NCBI RefSeq assembly: GCF_032921865.1
Contig: NZ_CP136684.1
Coordinates: 354,501 to 418,500, forward strand
Direction: 5' to 3'
Length of the DNA stretch: 64,000 bases
Origin: Thalassospira lucentensis
GTDB lineage: Bacteria > Pseudomonadota > Alphaproteobacteria > Rhodospirillales > Thalassospiraceae
Shown: in pieces, positions 9,013 through 17,103 of the stretch
Numbering within the stretch: position 1 is the first letter of the stretch
Layout of the letters: each line of letters starts with the position of its first letter
Made by a program: the position numbers and the translations under genes
The notes under the pieces: model-generated
Told to the model about the DNA's origin: nothing
Databases searched by the model: none
Seen by the model: the letters and a program-made list of their open reading frames with translations, nothing else

Positions 9013-9396
9013 ATGAGCACCGCGTTTCTGGAACATGTGAATTTCACCGTCGCTGATCCGGCCAAAACGGCCACACAATTATGTGACTGGTTTGGCTGGC
9101 ATGTGCGCTGGAACGGGCCGTCAAAGGATAACGGCATCACCTATCACGTCGGCAATGATACAAGCTATGTCGCCGTCTATTCCGGCGGAACGCCGATAAG
9201 TTCGGATGAAAATTCGTATCGCACTCTGGGCGGGATGAACCATGTCGCCATTGTGGTTGACGACCTTGACGCGACTGAAAAGAAAATCCTGGCCAGTGGT
9301 CTGAAAACCCACAGTCATGCCGATTATGAACCCGGCCGCCGGTTTTACTTCCATGACGAAAACGGTATCGAGTTCGAGGTGGTCAGCTATAGCTAA
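9013..9396 (+). CDS. VOC family protein (glyoxalase/bleomycin resistance-like)
   Basis: A 127-residue single-unit vicinal oxygen chelate protein. The start at 9013 has AAGGG seven bases upstream. FLEHVNFTVADP at the N-terminus and GGMNHVAIVVDDLDAT in the middle give the two beta-alpha-beta-beta-beta halves, with His residues in each and a C-terminal RRFYFHDENGIEFEVV strand bearing the usual Glu metal ligand. The family includes dioxygenases, glyoxalase I and antibiotic-binding proteins; the substrate is unknown. Its promoter looks MerR/SoxR-like, which suggests induction by redox-active or electrophilic compounds; that is inference. Confidence 0.88.
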   Translation: MSTAFLEHVNFTVADPAKTATQLCDWFGWHVRWNGPSKDNGITYHVGNDTSYVAVYSGGTPISSDENSYRTLGGMNHVAIVVDDLDATEKKILASGLKTHSHADYEPGRRFYFHDENGIEFEVVSYS

Positions 9397-9419
9397 CCAC
9401 CTGCGAAATGCTGCTTAAA

Positions 9420-10244
9420 TCAGCAAGGCTTGTATGCCCGGTCATTATGAAGCGATGGCACCATTCGCCGAATATCTTCCACCCGATCCAGATCGATCTC
9501 GGCGGTGATAAAGCCGGGATCGGTCCCTGCATCAGCAAGGATCTCTCCCCACGGATCGATAATCAGCGAATGGCCGAAGGTCTGCCGGTTGCCCGGATGA
9601 TCGCCGCACTGTGCGGCCGCAATCACATAACAACCATTTTCAATCGCGCGTGACCGCAACAGATTATGCCAGTGCGCCTGCCCGGTCGTACGTGTAAACG
9701 CCGCCGGGATCGACAGGATTTTCGCCCCGGCCTTGGCATAATCACGGAAAAGCTGAGGGAACCGCACGTCATAGCAAATCGCGATGCCGATATCCCCGAT
9801 ATCTGTTTTGGCAAGCCGCGCCTGATCACCCGGGCGGAATGTTTTGCTTTCGCGGTAACTTTCCCCACCCGCCAGATCAACATCGAACATATGGATCTTG
9901 TCATAAGACGTGATCACCGCCCCGTCCGGGCCAATCACAAAACAACGATTGGCCACCCGGTCTTCGCCCGGTACCTTCACATGCAAAGATCCAACAATCA
10001 GGGTAGATTTCAATTCTTCCGCCAGATCACGGAAAAATGTCAGGGCTGGGTGATCCGCCTCGTCAAAGGCCGCCGTCCTGACCTTTTCCCCGCCAAACGA
10101 CATCATCGAAACATTTTCCGGAAACGCAATCAGCGTCGCCCCCGCCGCATGGGCATCGCGTGCATAGGTCGCTGCCCGCGCAAGGTTGTCGCTCATATTG
10201 TCACGCGCATTTACCTGAACACAGGCAGTAACAAAACGGGCCAT
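9420..10244 (-). CDS. Nitrilase-superfamily amidase, Nit1/deaminated glutathione amidase-like
   Basis: A 274-residue carbon-nitrogen hydrolase. The catalytic triad is readable: Glu43 in AFPENVS, Lys116 in YDKIHMFD and Cys157 in ICYDVRFP. The HMFDVDLAGGESYRES segment matches the Nit1/omega-amidase group, and bacterial members next to grxC are best explained as deaminated glutathione amidase, a metabolite-repair enzyme; the assignment is by family and context. GGGAG lies about 8 bases before the ATG. In many alphaproteobacteria the order is comF-grxC-this gene-DUF1178 on one strand; here orientation is kept, but grxC is 7.8 kb and DUF1178 3.9 kb away. Confidence 0.93.
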   Translation of the reverse strand: MARFVTACVQVNARDNMSDNLARAATYARDAHAAGATLIAFPENVSMMSFGGEKVRTAAFDEADHPALTFFRDLAEELKSTLIVGSLHVKVPGEDRVANRCFVIGPDGAVITSYDKIHMFDVDLAGGESYRESKTFRPGDQARLAKTDIGDIGIAICYDVRFPQLFRDYAKAGAKILSIPAAFTRTTGQAHWHNLLRSRAIENGCYVIAAAQCGDHPGNRQTFGHSLIIDPWGEILADAGTDPGFITAEIDLDRVEDIRRMVPSLHNDRAYKPC

Positions 10245-10405
10245 GACATCGTCTCCCTATCGTTGTTCTGCGATGATCATGGAACGCCATCACACCGCCG
10301 ACAATACACAATTGGGCTACCGCCCGGCCAAAACAGTGTTTTAAGGCGCACGCACAACCACAGAGTCATTTTTTACCGATTTGATCTTCCAATGGTTAAA
10401 ATTAG

Positions 10406-10413
10406 TGTATACA
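10406..10413. promoter_or_regulatory. Candidate GntR operator
   Basis: TGTATACA, a perfect 8-bp palindrome within AGTGTATACAGT, lies 29 bases before the GntR start. TGTATAC-type half sites are typical of FadR/VanR-class GntR regulators, so autoregulation is likely. Function is inferred. Confidence 0.45.
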
Positions 10414-10442
10414 GTATTCCGCATGTAGAAGAAGGATCGAAG

Positions 10443-11114
10443 ATGGAACCTCTTTCCGGTCGTAAAAGTCTGACTGACGAAGTGCATGATCGCTTGGTCG
10501 ATGCCTTGTGTTCCGGTGCTCTCCCTCCCGGAATGCCTTTGCGTCAGGAAGCCTTGGCCGAGGAGCTCAATGTCTCGCGGCAACCAGTGTTGCAAGCTCT
10601 GGGGTTGCTGCGTCGTGACGGGCTGGTCGTACCGATGGGGCGGCGTGGATATCGCGTTGCCCCGGTCGATGCCAAACTGGTCGAGCACGTTTATGACTTG
10701 CGCGAAGCGTTTGACGGGCTTGCCGCCCGGCTGGCGTCAAAATCCCCGGAAGACGAACGGAAATCGGCACTGCGGGCTGCCATCAAACAGGGACACCACG
10801 CTCTGGGCAGCAATTCCACCGCAGACCTTGTTGCAGCCGACGTCGCGTTTCATCAAACGATCTATCGCCTGTCGGGCAACCCCCTGTTGCCCGAGGCATC
10901 AGCCGCAATCTGGTTGCAGGTCCGGCGTGTCATGCATGCCGATCTGCAAACCGGAACCGGTCCCGATCCCGTATGGACCGAACATCAAGCCATCGCCGAC
11001 GCAATCTGCGTTGGCGATGGTGCGGCAGCCCAGCAGTTGGCAATCGCACATACGCGCAATGCCGCAAACCGCCTGATCACGCATATGAAGGATACCGCAA
11101 AGACCACATTATAA
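10443..11114 (+). CDS. GntR family regulator, FCD (FadR/VanR) type
   Basis: A 223-residue regulator. Residues about 8-70 form the winged helix-turn-helix: LTDEVHDRLVDALCSGALPPG, then PLRQEALAEELNVSRQPV and the wing GLVVPMGRRGYRV. Residues about 80-215 form the all-helical FCD ligand domain, with candidate metal ligands Asp in VAADVAFHQ, and His in VWTEHQAI and AIAHTRNA. The start at 10443 was chosen because the FadR-type domain begins there; the open frame upstream is antisense to the amidase gene. It lies 77 bases before a dioxygenase gene and probably controls it and the following oxidoreductase in response to a carboxylic-acid type ligand. Confidence 0.92.
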   Translation: MEPLSGRKSLTDEVHDRLVDALCSGALPPGMPLRQEALAEELNVSRQPVLQALGLLRRDGLVVPMGRRGYRVAPVDAKLVEHVYDLREAFDGLAARLASKSPEDERKSALRAAIKQGHHALGSNSTADLVAADVAFHQTIYRLSGNPLLPEASAAIWLQVRRVMHADLQTGTGPDPVWTEHQAIADAICVGDGAAAQQLAIAHTRNAANRLITHMKDTAKTTL

Positions 11115-11191
11115 ACCGCCCGGCATAAAGATCCGGCCGGGCACAGGTCGCATAACAAAAAACAAAAATATGCGACGCGGAGGTAAACGTC

Positions 11192-12001
11192 ATGAAACTC
11201 AACGAAACGGCACTTGCCGAATTTCGCGAACAGGGCTTTGTCTTTCTGCCGGAACTTTTTTCACGTGAAGAAGCCGCCCTTCTTCTGTCCGAAGCCCGCC
11301 AGATTTATGTATCCGACCGTGAAGAAGTCTGGCGCGAAACATCCGGTGTTGCCCGGACTGCCTTTGCCGCACACACCTATAACGAAGCCCATCGCCGCCT
11401 TGGTGCCCATCCCCGCCTGATCGAACCTGTTGAACAGTTCCTAGAAGAACAGGTTTACATGCACCAGTACAAAATCAACGCCAAGGCCGCCTTTGATGGC
11501 GCCGTCTGGCAATGGCATCAGGATTACGGCACCTGGCAGCGCGACGATGAAATGCCCGAACCGCGCGCGTTCAACATCGCCCTGTTCCTTGAAGACGTCA
11601 CTCCGGCCAACGGCCCACTCTTGTTCATCCCCAAAAGCCATAAGGCAGGTGTGCTCAAGGCCGGCCACGACCTTGAAACCACATCCTATCCGCTTTGGAC
11701 ACTTGATCGCGAAACGGTGACAAAGCTTGCCGCCGAGGGCGGCTGCGAGGCCCCGATTGGTCCCGCCGGATCGGTTGTGATGTTCCATGGCAATCTGGTT
11801 CATGCCAGCCCGCCCAATATCAGCCCGTTTGACCGCACCATTGTTTATCTTAGCCTGTGCGCGGTTTCGAACCATATCCGGGCGTTTAATCGCAAACCGT
11901 GGATCGCGCATCGCGACTTTACCCCGATCACGCCGCTTGCCGATGATTGCCTTGACGAACTGGTCGCCAAACAGCCTGCTGCCAAAAGTTCCGCGGCCTG
12001 A
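11192..12001 (+). CDS. PhyH-family Fe(II)/2-oxoglutarate dioxygenase
   Basis: A 269-residue phytanoyl-CoA dioxygenase family protein. The iron ligands are His109 and Asp111 in WQWHQDYGTW and His204 in NLVHASPPN; Arg215 in FDRTIVYLS is positioned to bind 2-oxoglutarate. FNIALFLEDVTPANGPLLF and IPKSHKAG resemble the ectoine hydroxylase EctD section of the family, but no ectoine genes are in view, so the substrate stays open. GGAGG lies 10 bases before the ATG at 11192. It is followed after 24 bases by an oxidoreductase gene, giving a probable GntR-controlled catabolic pair. Confidence 0.92.
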   Translation: MKLNETALAEFREQGFVFLPELFSREEAALLLSEARQIYVSDREEVWRETSGVARTAFAAHTYNEAHRRLGAHPRLIEPVEQFLEEQVYMHQYKINAKAAFDGAVWQWHQDYGTWQRDDEMPEPRAFNIALFLEDVTPANGPLLFIPKSHKAGVLKAGHDLETTSYPLWTLDRETVTKLAAEGGCEAPIGPAGSVVMFHGNLVHASPPNISPFDRTIVYLSLCAVSNHIRAFNRKPWIAHRDFTPITPLADDCLDELVAKQPAAKSSAA

Positions 12002-12025
12002 TCGCCCGGCGACGGAGTATTTCAA

Positions 12026-13363
12026 ATGAACCTTGATGCAAAACTGCGAAAACGTGCCGCGGACGGAAACCCCGTTCGCGTCGGTATTATCGGTGCCGGC
12101 AAGTTCGGCTCGATGTTTTTAAGCCAGGCCGGACACCATCCGGGCTATCACGTTCTGGGGGTGGCAGATCTTAGCACCACGCGCGCCAAAGAAGCCCTTG
12201 ATCGTGTCGGCTGGCCGAAGGAGCGCTATCAGGCAACCGATCCGGACAATGCGCTTAAAAACGGTACGACCTGGATCACCGAGAATGCCGACGCCCTGAT
12301 CGAAGCCAACGGCCTTGAAGTCATCATTGATGCCACCGGCAGCCCGTCGGCCGGTATCCGTTATGGCCTGAAGGCCATCGAACATGGCCGCCACCTTGTC
12401 ATGGTCAATGTTGAGGCCGATGTTCTTGCAGGGCCCCTTCTGGCTCGCAAGGCCGAGCAGGCAGGCCTCGTCTATTCCATGGCCTATGGCGATCAGCCCG
12501 CCCTGATTTCGGAAATGGTCGATTGGGCACGTGCGGTCGGCCTTGATGTCATCTGCGCGGGCAAGGGCACCAAATATCTGCCCGCCTATCACCATGTCAC
12601 GCCCGATGATGTCTGGACCCATTATGGCCTGACACCTGAACAAGCAAAGGCAGGCGGCATGAACCCCCAGATTTTCAACAGCTTCCTTGATGGCACCAAA
12701 TCCGCCATCGAAATGGCCGCTGTTGCCAATGCCTGTGATCTGGTGCCACAGGATATCGGCCTTCGCTTCCCGGCCTGCGGTGTCGATGATCTGCCCCGCT
12801 TGCTCTCGCCACGGGAAACAGGTGGTTTGCTTGACCGCAAGGGTACGGTCGAAGTGGTTTCAAGCCTTGAACGCGATACACGCCCGGTCTTTCGTGATCT
12901 GCGCTGGGGTGTTTATGTCACGTTTGAAGCCCCCAGTGACTATGTCAAACGCTGCTTCTCGGAATATGGCCTTCTGACCGACCCTACCGGGCAATATTCC
13001 GCGATGTATAAACCCTATCACCTGATCGGTCTGGAACTGGGCATTTCGGTTGCGTCGGCCGCTTTACGGCACGAGGCAACCGGTTCGCCACGCGCATGGT
13101 CAGGCGACGCGGTTGCCTTTGCCAAACGCGACCTTCGCGTCGGTGAAAAGCTCGATGGGGAAGGCGGTTACACGGTCTATGGAAAACTGATGCCAGCCCG
13201 CATGTCAAAGGCCAACAATGCCCTTCCCATCGGCCTTGCCCACCACCTGACACTCAAACACAAAATTGCCACCGATCAGGTCGTTACATGGGACGACGTC
13301 GATTTCGACCTCACTGATCCCGCCATCCGCTTCCGCAAGGAAATGGAAGATACCTTTGGCTAA
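12026..13363 (+). CDS. Homoserine dehydrogenase-like NAD(P) oxidoreductase with C-terminal SAF domain
   Basis: A 445-residue protein of the COG4091 type. Residues about 18-40 contain a Rossmann motif VGIIGAGKFGSMFLSQAG; the middle contains a catalytic-like domain with the conserved AGKGTKYLPAYHHVTPDDVW segment; the last ~100 residues, from AFAKRDLRVGEKLDGEGGYT, resemble the SAF fold seen in altronate dehydratase and antifreeze-like proteins. Such proteins occur in carbohydrate or polyol catabolism clusters in alphaproteobacteria and are usually annotated as predicted homoserine dehydrogenase, though true homoserine oxidation is doubtful. Being co-transcribed with the PhyH dioxygenase, it may oxidise or rearrange the hydroxylated product. 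Confidence 0.85.
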   Translation: MNLDAKLRKRAADGNPVRVGIIGAGKFGSMFLSQAGHHPGYHVLGVADLSTTRAKEALDRVGWPKERYQATDPDNALKNGTTWITENADALIEANGLEVIIDATGSPSAGIRYGLKAIEHGRHLVMVNVEADVLAGPLLARKAEQAGLVYSMAYGDQPALISEMVDWARAVGLDVICAGKGTKYLPAYHHVTPDDVWTHYGLTPEQAKAGGMNPQIFNSFLDGTKSAIEMAAVANACDLVPQDIGLRFPACGVDDLPRLLSPRETGGLLDRKGTVEVVSSLERDTRPVFRDLRWGVYVTFEAPSDYVKRCFSEYGLLTDPTGQYSAMYKPYHLIGLELGISVASAALRHEATGSPRAWSGDAVAFAKRDLRVGEKLDGEGGYTVYGKLMPARMSKANNALPIGLAHHLTLKHKIATDQVVTWDDVDFDLTDPAIRFRKEMEDTFG

Positions 13364-13403
13364 TCTGCGATGCCTGTTTTCGGCAACGGGTGCACCATTA
13401 TGT

Positions 13404-14306
13404 TTAAAGTGGCGGTACCCGCGTCCGGAACTTGCGAACATGCTCGATCAATGCGCGAAGCTTTGGCGTAACCGACCTGCGCCCGGGAAAGTAAAGATAA
13501 AACCCCGCAAAGGGCGCCAGCCAATCATCAAGAACAGTTACAAGCTCGCCACGCCGGATATAGGGCGCAAAAGTTTCCTCGATCCCGAATGTGATACCGC
13601 CATCCGCAAGGGCAGTGCGGATCATCAAGAGCATGTCGTTTGTCGTAACCTGCGGCTCGACCGCCACATCGAACTCCTGCCCGTCACGTTCGAATTCCCA
13701 TCGATACGGGGCGGTTTCAGGTGAAGGGCGCCAACCGATACAGCGATGCCCTGCCAAGTCGCGCGGATGCTGCGGAATTCCGTGCCGCTCAAAATAGCGT
13801 GGCGTTGCCACTGCGACCTGTCGCTGCTCGCCCGTAAGCGGTACCGCGACCATATCCTGCTCAATCACCTCGCCAAGGCGCACGCCCGCATCGAACCCTG
13901 CGGCAACAATATCGAACTCCTCGTCGGTGACTGTCACATCAAGTGTAATTCCCGGATAAGCAATGGCAAATTCGGCAACAAGAGGCCCTGACAGAAACCG
14001 CTCGGCAATAGATGTGACCGCAACCCGCAAAAGCCCGTGCGGCATTCCCGATGCACTCCGTGCGGTTTCCAGCGCCGCTCCAATTTCCAGAAGCGGTGAA
14101 TGGACCGTTTCCAGAAACCGTTCACCTTCTTCGGTAAGTCGCACGCTGCGCGTCGTTCGCTGAAACAGCGGTTGCCCGATGGTTTCTTCAAGCCGCCGGA
14201 TCCCCTGACTGACAGCAGAACGTGTTACGCCCAGCCTGTCGGCTGCCGCACGAAAATTTCCGGTATCCGCAACCGCGGCAAACATCGTCAAAAGATTAAG
14301 GTCCAT
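13404..14306 (-). CDS. LysR family regulator
   Basis: A 300-residue LysR-type regulator. Residues 1-60 carry the winged HTH (NLLTMFAAVADTGNFRAAAD, then LGVTRSAVSQGIRRLEETIG and LFQRTTRSVRLTEEG); residues 90-295 form the periplasmic-binding-like effector domain, with DVTVTDEEFDIVAAGFDAGVR typical of the group that includes DmlR and AaeR-like proteins. It is divergent from the secreted SnoaL-like gene pair at 14456, 149 bases away, and a palindrome lies just upstream of its own start, so it likely controls itself and that operon. Confidence 0.92.
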   Translation of the reverse strand: MDLNLLTMFAAVADTGNFRAAADRLGVTRSAVSQGIRRLEETIGQPLFQRTTRSVRLTEEGERFLETVHSPLLEIGAALETARSASGMPHGLLRVAVTSIAERFLSGPLVAEFAIAYPGITLDVTVTDEEFDIVAAGFDAGVRLGEVIEQDMVAVPLTGEQRQVAVATPRYFERHGIPQHPRDLAGHRCIGWRPSPETAPYRWEFERDGQEFDVAVEPQVTTNDMLLMIRTALADGGITFGIEETFAPYIRRGELVTVLDDWLAPFAGFYLYFPGRRSVTPKLRALIEHVRKFRTRVPPL

Positions 14307-14320
14307 ACTGATTGGTAAAT

Positions 14321-14336
14321 CATACTAACCAGTATG
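14321..14336. promoter_or_regulatory. Candidate LysR operator
   Basis: CATACT (14321-14326) and AGTATG (14331-14336) form a perfect inverted repeat around AACC, 15 bases upstream of the LysR ATG and 120 bases before the divergent operon. Confidence 0.5.
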
Positions 14337-14455
14337 TCGAGTCATTGGCGGGTTATTCTGAACAAATATAGTGAGTACCGTTAGCGAGCAAAGGACGTGG
14401 TGGCACTTGATCGCACACCACCCGCAGCACCAATCGAAAAAAGCAGGAGCTCACT

Positions 14456-15277
14456 ATGAACCCCCGCATACTCGTTTTTTCGCTTTTATGTTCTGCCATC
14501 AGCACCACGGCCTTCGGTCAATCTGAAACGACACAATCCTGCCCGGCAGACGGGCAAAACGGCCCTGTAATGCTTCATGAAACGTGGATTTTGGATGGCT
14601 GGGAACGTGCCCCGGGTGATCCGGCTTTTGTCTTTGCCAAAAAACTCGCCCGCTATTACGACCTCGAAGGTCCCGGTGTTTTTTATGACGACCTTGCACC
14701 GGACGGCAAGACCGCCAGGCGTGCAATTGACTACGGCGCCATGTGGGAGGGGCCGTTTAACAATATGCGCTCCGCCCACCACGCAATATCGGATGGCCCG
14801 GACGCCATCATTGGCAATAGCGTTGCCTCAACGACACTTGAATTTGTTGCCCGGCTCGAAGCACAGGATGGCGCGGTTACCGCGATCCGGGATCGTTCCC
14901 AACTCGGTTGGCAATGCGATGGCAATCGCTGGGTCATTCGTCATGAGCACAACTCGGCCCGGATCGTCACCGAAGCTGAAATTGCCCCCTATTTCCAACA
15001 GACAGAGGAACAATCTGGCATGAGCGAAATACAACCTTCACCCTATATCGGCATGTGGGTTACCGCAGACAATCATGTCCGACAGGAACTCAGGCCCGAC
15101 GGGCGGTACGCAGAAGCACGTGGCAATCGCGAAAACGCCTATACCGGCCGTTACGAGATCGAAGGCAACCGGATCGAATACTGGGATGATTCCGGCTTCA
15201 CAGCCGACGGCGAATTTATCGATGGCATTCTACATCACGGCGGCATGATCATGCACCGACAGGAGAACAACCAATGA
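14456..15277 (+). CDS. Secreted protein: SnoaL-like domain plus Atu4866-like C-terminal domain
   Basis: A 273-residue protein with a signal peptide in residues 1-22 (ending TTAFGQS). Residues about 35-180 look like a SnoaL/NTF2-fold domain (MLHETWILDGWERAPGD, FYDDLAPDGKTARR, then GWQCDGNRWVIRHEHNSARI). The last ~75 residues, from PYIGMWVTADNHVRQEL through RYEIEGNRIEYWDDSGFTAD, resemble the small beta-rich Atu4866 family from Agrobacterium, known by structure and not by function. CAGGAG precedes the ATG by 8 bases. It overlaps the next gene by four bases (ATGA), so they are translationally coupled. Function unknown; the pair is under the divergent LysR by inference. Confidence 0.75.
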   Translation: MNPRILVFSLLCSAISTTAFGQSETTQSCPADGQNGPVMLHETWILDGWERAPGDPAFVFAKKLARYYDLEGPGVFYDDLAPDGKTARRAIDYGAMWEGPFNNMRSAHHAISDGPDAIIGNSVASTTLEFVARLEAQDGAVTAIRDRSQLGWQCDGNRWVIRHEHNSARIVTEAEIAPYFQQTEEQSGMSEIQPSPYIGMWVTADNHVRQELRPDGRYAEARGNRENAYTGRYEIEGNRIEYWDDSGFTADGEFIDGILHHGGMIMHRQENNQ

Positions 15278-15828
15278 AACGTACATCCGTTTTGACCCGA
15301 TACATACCGTCCCCGATCCGGTTTGGTACTAGCCTTTTCACTATCGTTTTACCGATACTTTTAACCAGTCCGGCATCGGCATCGCAAACCACAACACCAA
15401 ACGCGGCCGCGCTTGAACAGCAGGAAAACAACCGGGATATCGTTCGCCGTGCCTTCGACGCATGGGGGGCAGGCGAAAGCGTGTTCGGGCAAATTCTTGC
15501 CGATGATGTTGTCTGGACGATCCATGGCTCTGACCCTGTTGCTGGCACTTACACCAATCGTCAGGATTTTGTGGAACAGGCTGCAACGCCACTTGTCAGT
15601 AGACTTGTAACACCGATCAAACCTGTTGTTCATGCGATCTGGGCCGACAACGATATGGTGATTATTCGCTTCGACGGTAGCGCCACCACCACCACCGGAA
15701 CGTCTTATGAAAACCAGTTCGTCTGGATATTCAAAATGCAGGAAGGTCTGGTTATCGAAGCCGAAGCTTTTCTGGATCTCGCAGCCTATCGCGAGGTCGT
15801 CGACAACAATCCGGTGAAAACCGAATAA
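15274..15828 (+). CDS. Exported SnoaL-like (NTF2 superfamily) protein
   Basis: A 184-residue protein whose first ~37 residues form an N-terminal signal (hydrophobic stretch LFTIVLPILLTSPASA). The remainder is a SnoaL-like alpha+beta fold: NRDIVRRAFDAWGAGESVFG, LADDVVWTIHGSDPVAGTY, and a C-terminal NQFVWIFKMQEGLVIEAEAF. This fold hosts ketosteroid-isomerase-like enzymes and binding proteins; no catalytic assignment is possible. The start overlaps the stop of the preceding gene. A long hairpin follows that separates it from the converging nitronate monooxygenase gene. Confidence 0.82.
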   Translation: MKRTSVLTRYIPSPIRFGTSLFTIVLPILLTSPASASQTTTPNAAALEQQENNRDIVRRAFDAWGAGESVFGQILADDVVWTIHGSDPVAGTYTNRQDFVEQAATPLVSRLVTPIKPVVHAIWADNDMVIIRFDGSATTTTGTSYENQFVWIFKMQEGLVIEAEAFLDLAAYREVVDNNPVKTE

Positions 15829-15857
15829 AGCCAGCCAAGTAGCCCAGGTTTCCAAAT

Positions 15858-15891
15858 GTGAAAAGCATGCGTTGACCTGCATGCTTTTCAC
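15858..15891. terminator. Bidirectional terminator hairpin
   Basis: A perfect 13-bp stem, GTGAAAAGCATGC (15858-15870) with GCATGCTTTTCAC (15879-15891), loop of 8, sits between two convergent genes. A- and T-rich arms could serve both directions, although a separate T-tract is lacking. Confidence 0.65.
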
Positions 15892-15928
15892 CATCACTCA
15901 GACACGGTTTAAGACAAAACGGCTCGTT

Positions 15929-16981
15929 TCAGCTCCGACGGGCCGCCTCAAATTCTCGCATTAGGGTCGTAACGAGCTCCGCTGCGGGCACTGCACGCGC
16001 CAGTGGCGCGCCTTGCCCGGCCCATTGCGCGCCAAAGCCGTCCTCATCTTTGGCTTTGGCAGCAGCGTTCAATGCTTTTCCCGCGTCATAGGCAATCGGA
16101 TAGGATGGAACTGCCGCATCCAGCGTATCTTTCAGCGCCGTAAAGCGGTTTGCAATCGCGCGTGCCGGACGGCCGGAAATCAACGATGTCAGTTGCGTAT
16201 GATATGCCCCCGCCCCCATCAGCGCACGGCGATATCCCTCATCGGCAGAGGACTCCGGACACGCGATAAAGGCCGTACCCAATTGGGCGCTCACAGCACC
16301 AAGATCAAGGGCGGCGGCAATTCCCGCCCCATCCATAATGCCGCCCGCGGCAATAACCGGCAGCTTGCATTCACGCACCAGCAAACGGGTCAGTGCGACA
16401 GTGCTCAAACAATCATCATGCGCATCCGGGTCAAAAATACCGCGATGACCACCGGCCTCTATGCCTTGGGCAACGATCACATCAATACCAGCAACCTCGA
16501 TCTTACGGGCTTCGTCCAGACTGGTCGCAGTTGCAAACAGTATAATTCCGGCCTGCTTTAGCACCGCAATCACATCTGCCGACGGCAATCCGAAATGTAA
16601 ACTGACCACAGCCGGTTTCATCTCGATCAAAAGCGCCAGCATATCCTGATCATCGATAAAACTTTTATAGATGGTGCGTAAACCTGACGGTGGCGTTGCA
16701 CCGAATTCGGCAAAATGCGGCCTTAAGGCATGAAGCCATGCAGCCTCACAAACCGGGTCCGGCTTTGGTGTTTCATGGACAAAAACATTGACGTTAAAGG
16801 CGCGATCCGTCCGGGCGCGAAGTTCTTCGATCATCTTGCGCGCCGCCGTCGCGTCACTTGCGCCGACACCAATCGATCCCAGACCACCGGCATTCGAAAC
16901 CGCCGCCGCAAGTGCCGGGGTGGAAACCCCGGCCATCGGGGCCTCCACAATCGGCAATGTCATACCAAGCTTGTCCAGCAT
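15929..16981 (-). CDS. Nitronate monooxygenase
   Basis: A 350-residue FMN-dependent nitronate monooxygenase. The start at 16981 has a strong GGGAGG seven bases upstream, preferred over a longer frame. Landmarks: LPIVEAPMAGVSTPALAAAV and SNAGGLGSIGVG at the N-terminus, FNVNVFVHE, GIEAGGHRGIFDPD with the conserved His, and IAAGGIMDGAGIAAALDLGA plus AQLGTAFIACPES for phosphate binding. It oxidises alkyl nitronates with O2. It is divergently arranged with a LysR gene 122 bases away, the common arrangement for this family, so regulation by that LysR is likely. Confidence 0.92.
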   Translation of the reverse strand: MLDKLGMTLPIVEAPMAGVSTPALAAAVSNAGGLGSIGVGASDATAARKMIEELRARTDRAFNVNVFVHETPKPDPVCEAAWLHALRPHFAEFGATPPSGLRTIYKSFIDDQDMLALLIEMKPAVVSLHFGLPSADVIAVLKQAGIILFATATSLDEARKIEVAGIDVIVAQGIEAGGHRGIFDPDAHDDCLSTVALTRLLVRECKLPVIAAGGIMDGAGIAAALDLGAVSAQLGTAFIACPESSADEGYRRALMGAGAYHTQLTSLISGRPARAIANRFTALKDTLDAAVPSYPIAYDAGKALNAAAKAKDEDGFGAQWAGQGAPLARAVPAAELVTTLMREFEAARRS

Positions 16982-17050
16982 TTCAGTCCTCCCGAATGCC
17001 CTGCCCGTGTAGAGGCAAACATTCTTCACAATTTCAGAATTAAGATTGAC

Positions 17051-17073
17051 ATATTTTCTTAAATAAAGAATAT
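17051..17073. promoter_or_regulatory. Candidate LysR binding region
   Basis: ATATT (17051-17055) and AATAT (17069-17073) frame an AT-rich imperfect inverted repeat between the divergent nitronate monooxygenase and LysR genes, in line with T-N11-A type LysR boxes. Confidence 0.35.
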
Positions 17074-17103
17074 AAATTCAAGTAAATTCCGCATCGGAGA
17101 ATT

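Noticed and set aside
9666-10442. N-terminal extension of the GntR frame
   Set aside because: Opposes the Nit amidase gene; the GntR domain begins at 10443, so the extension is chance.
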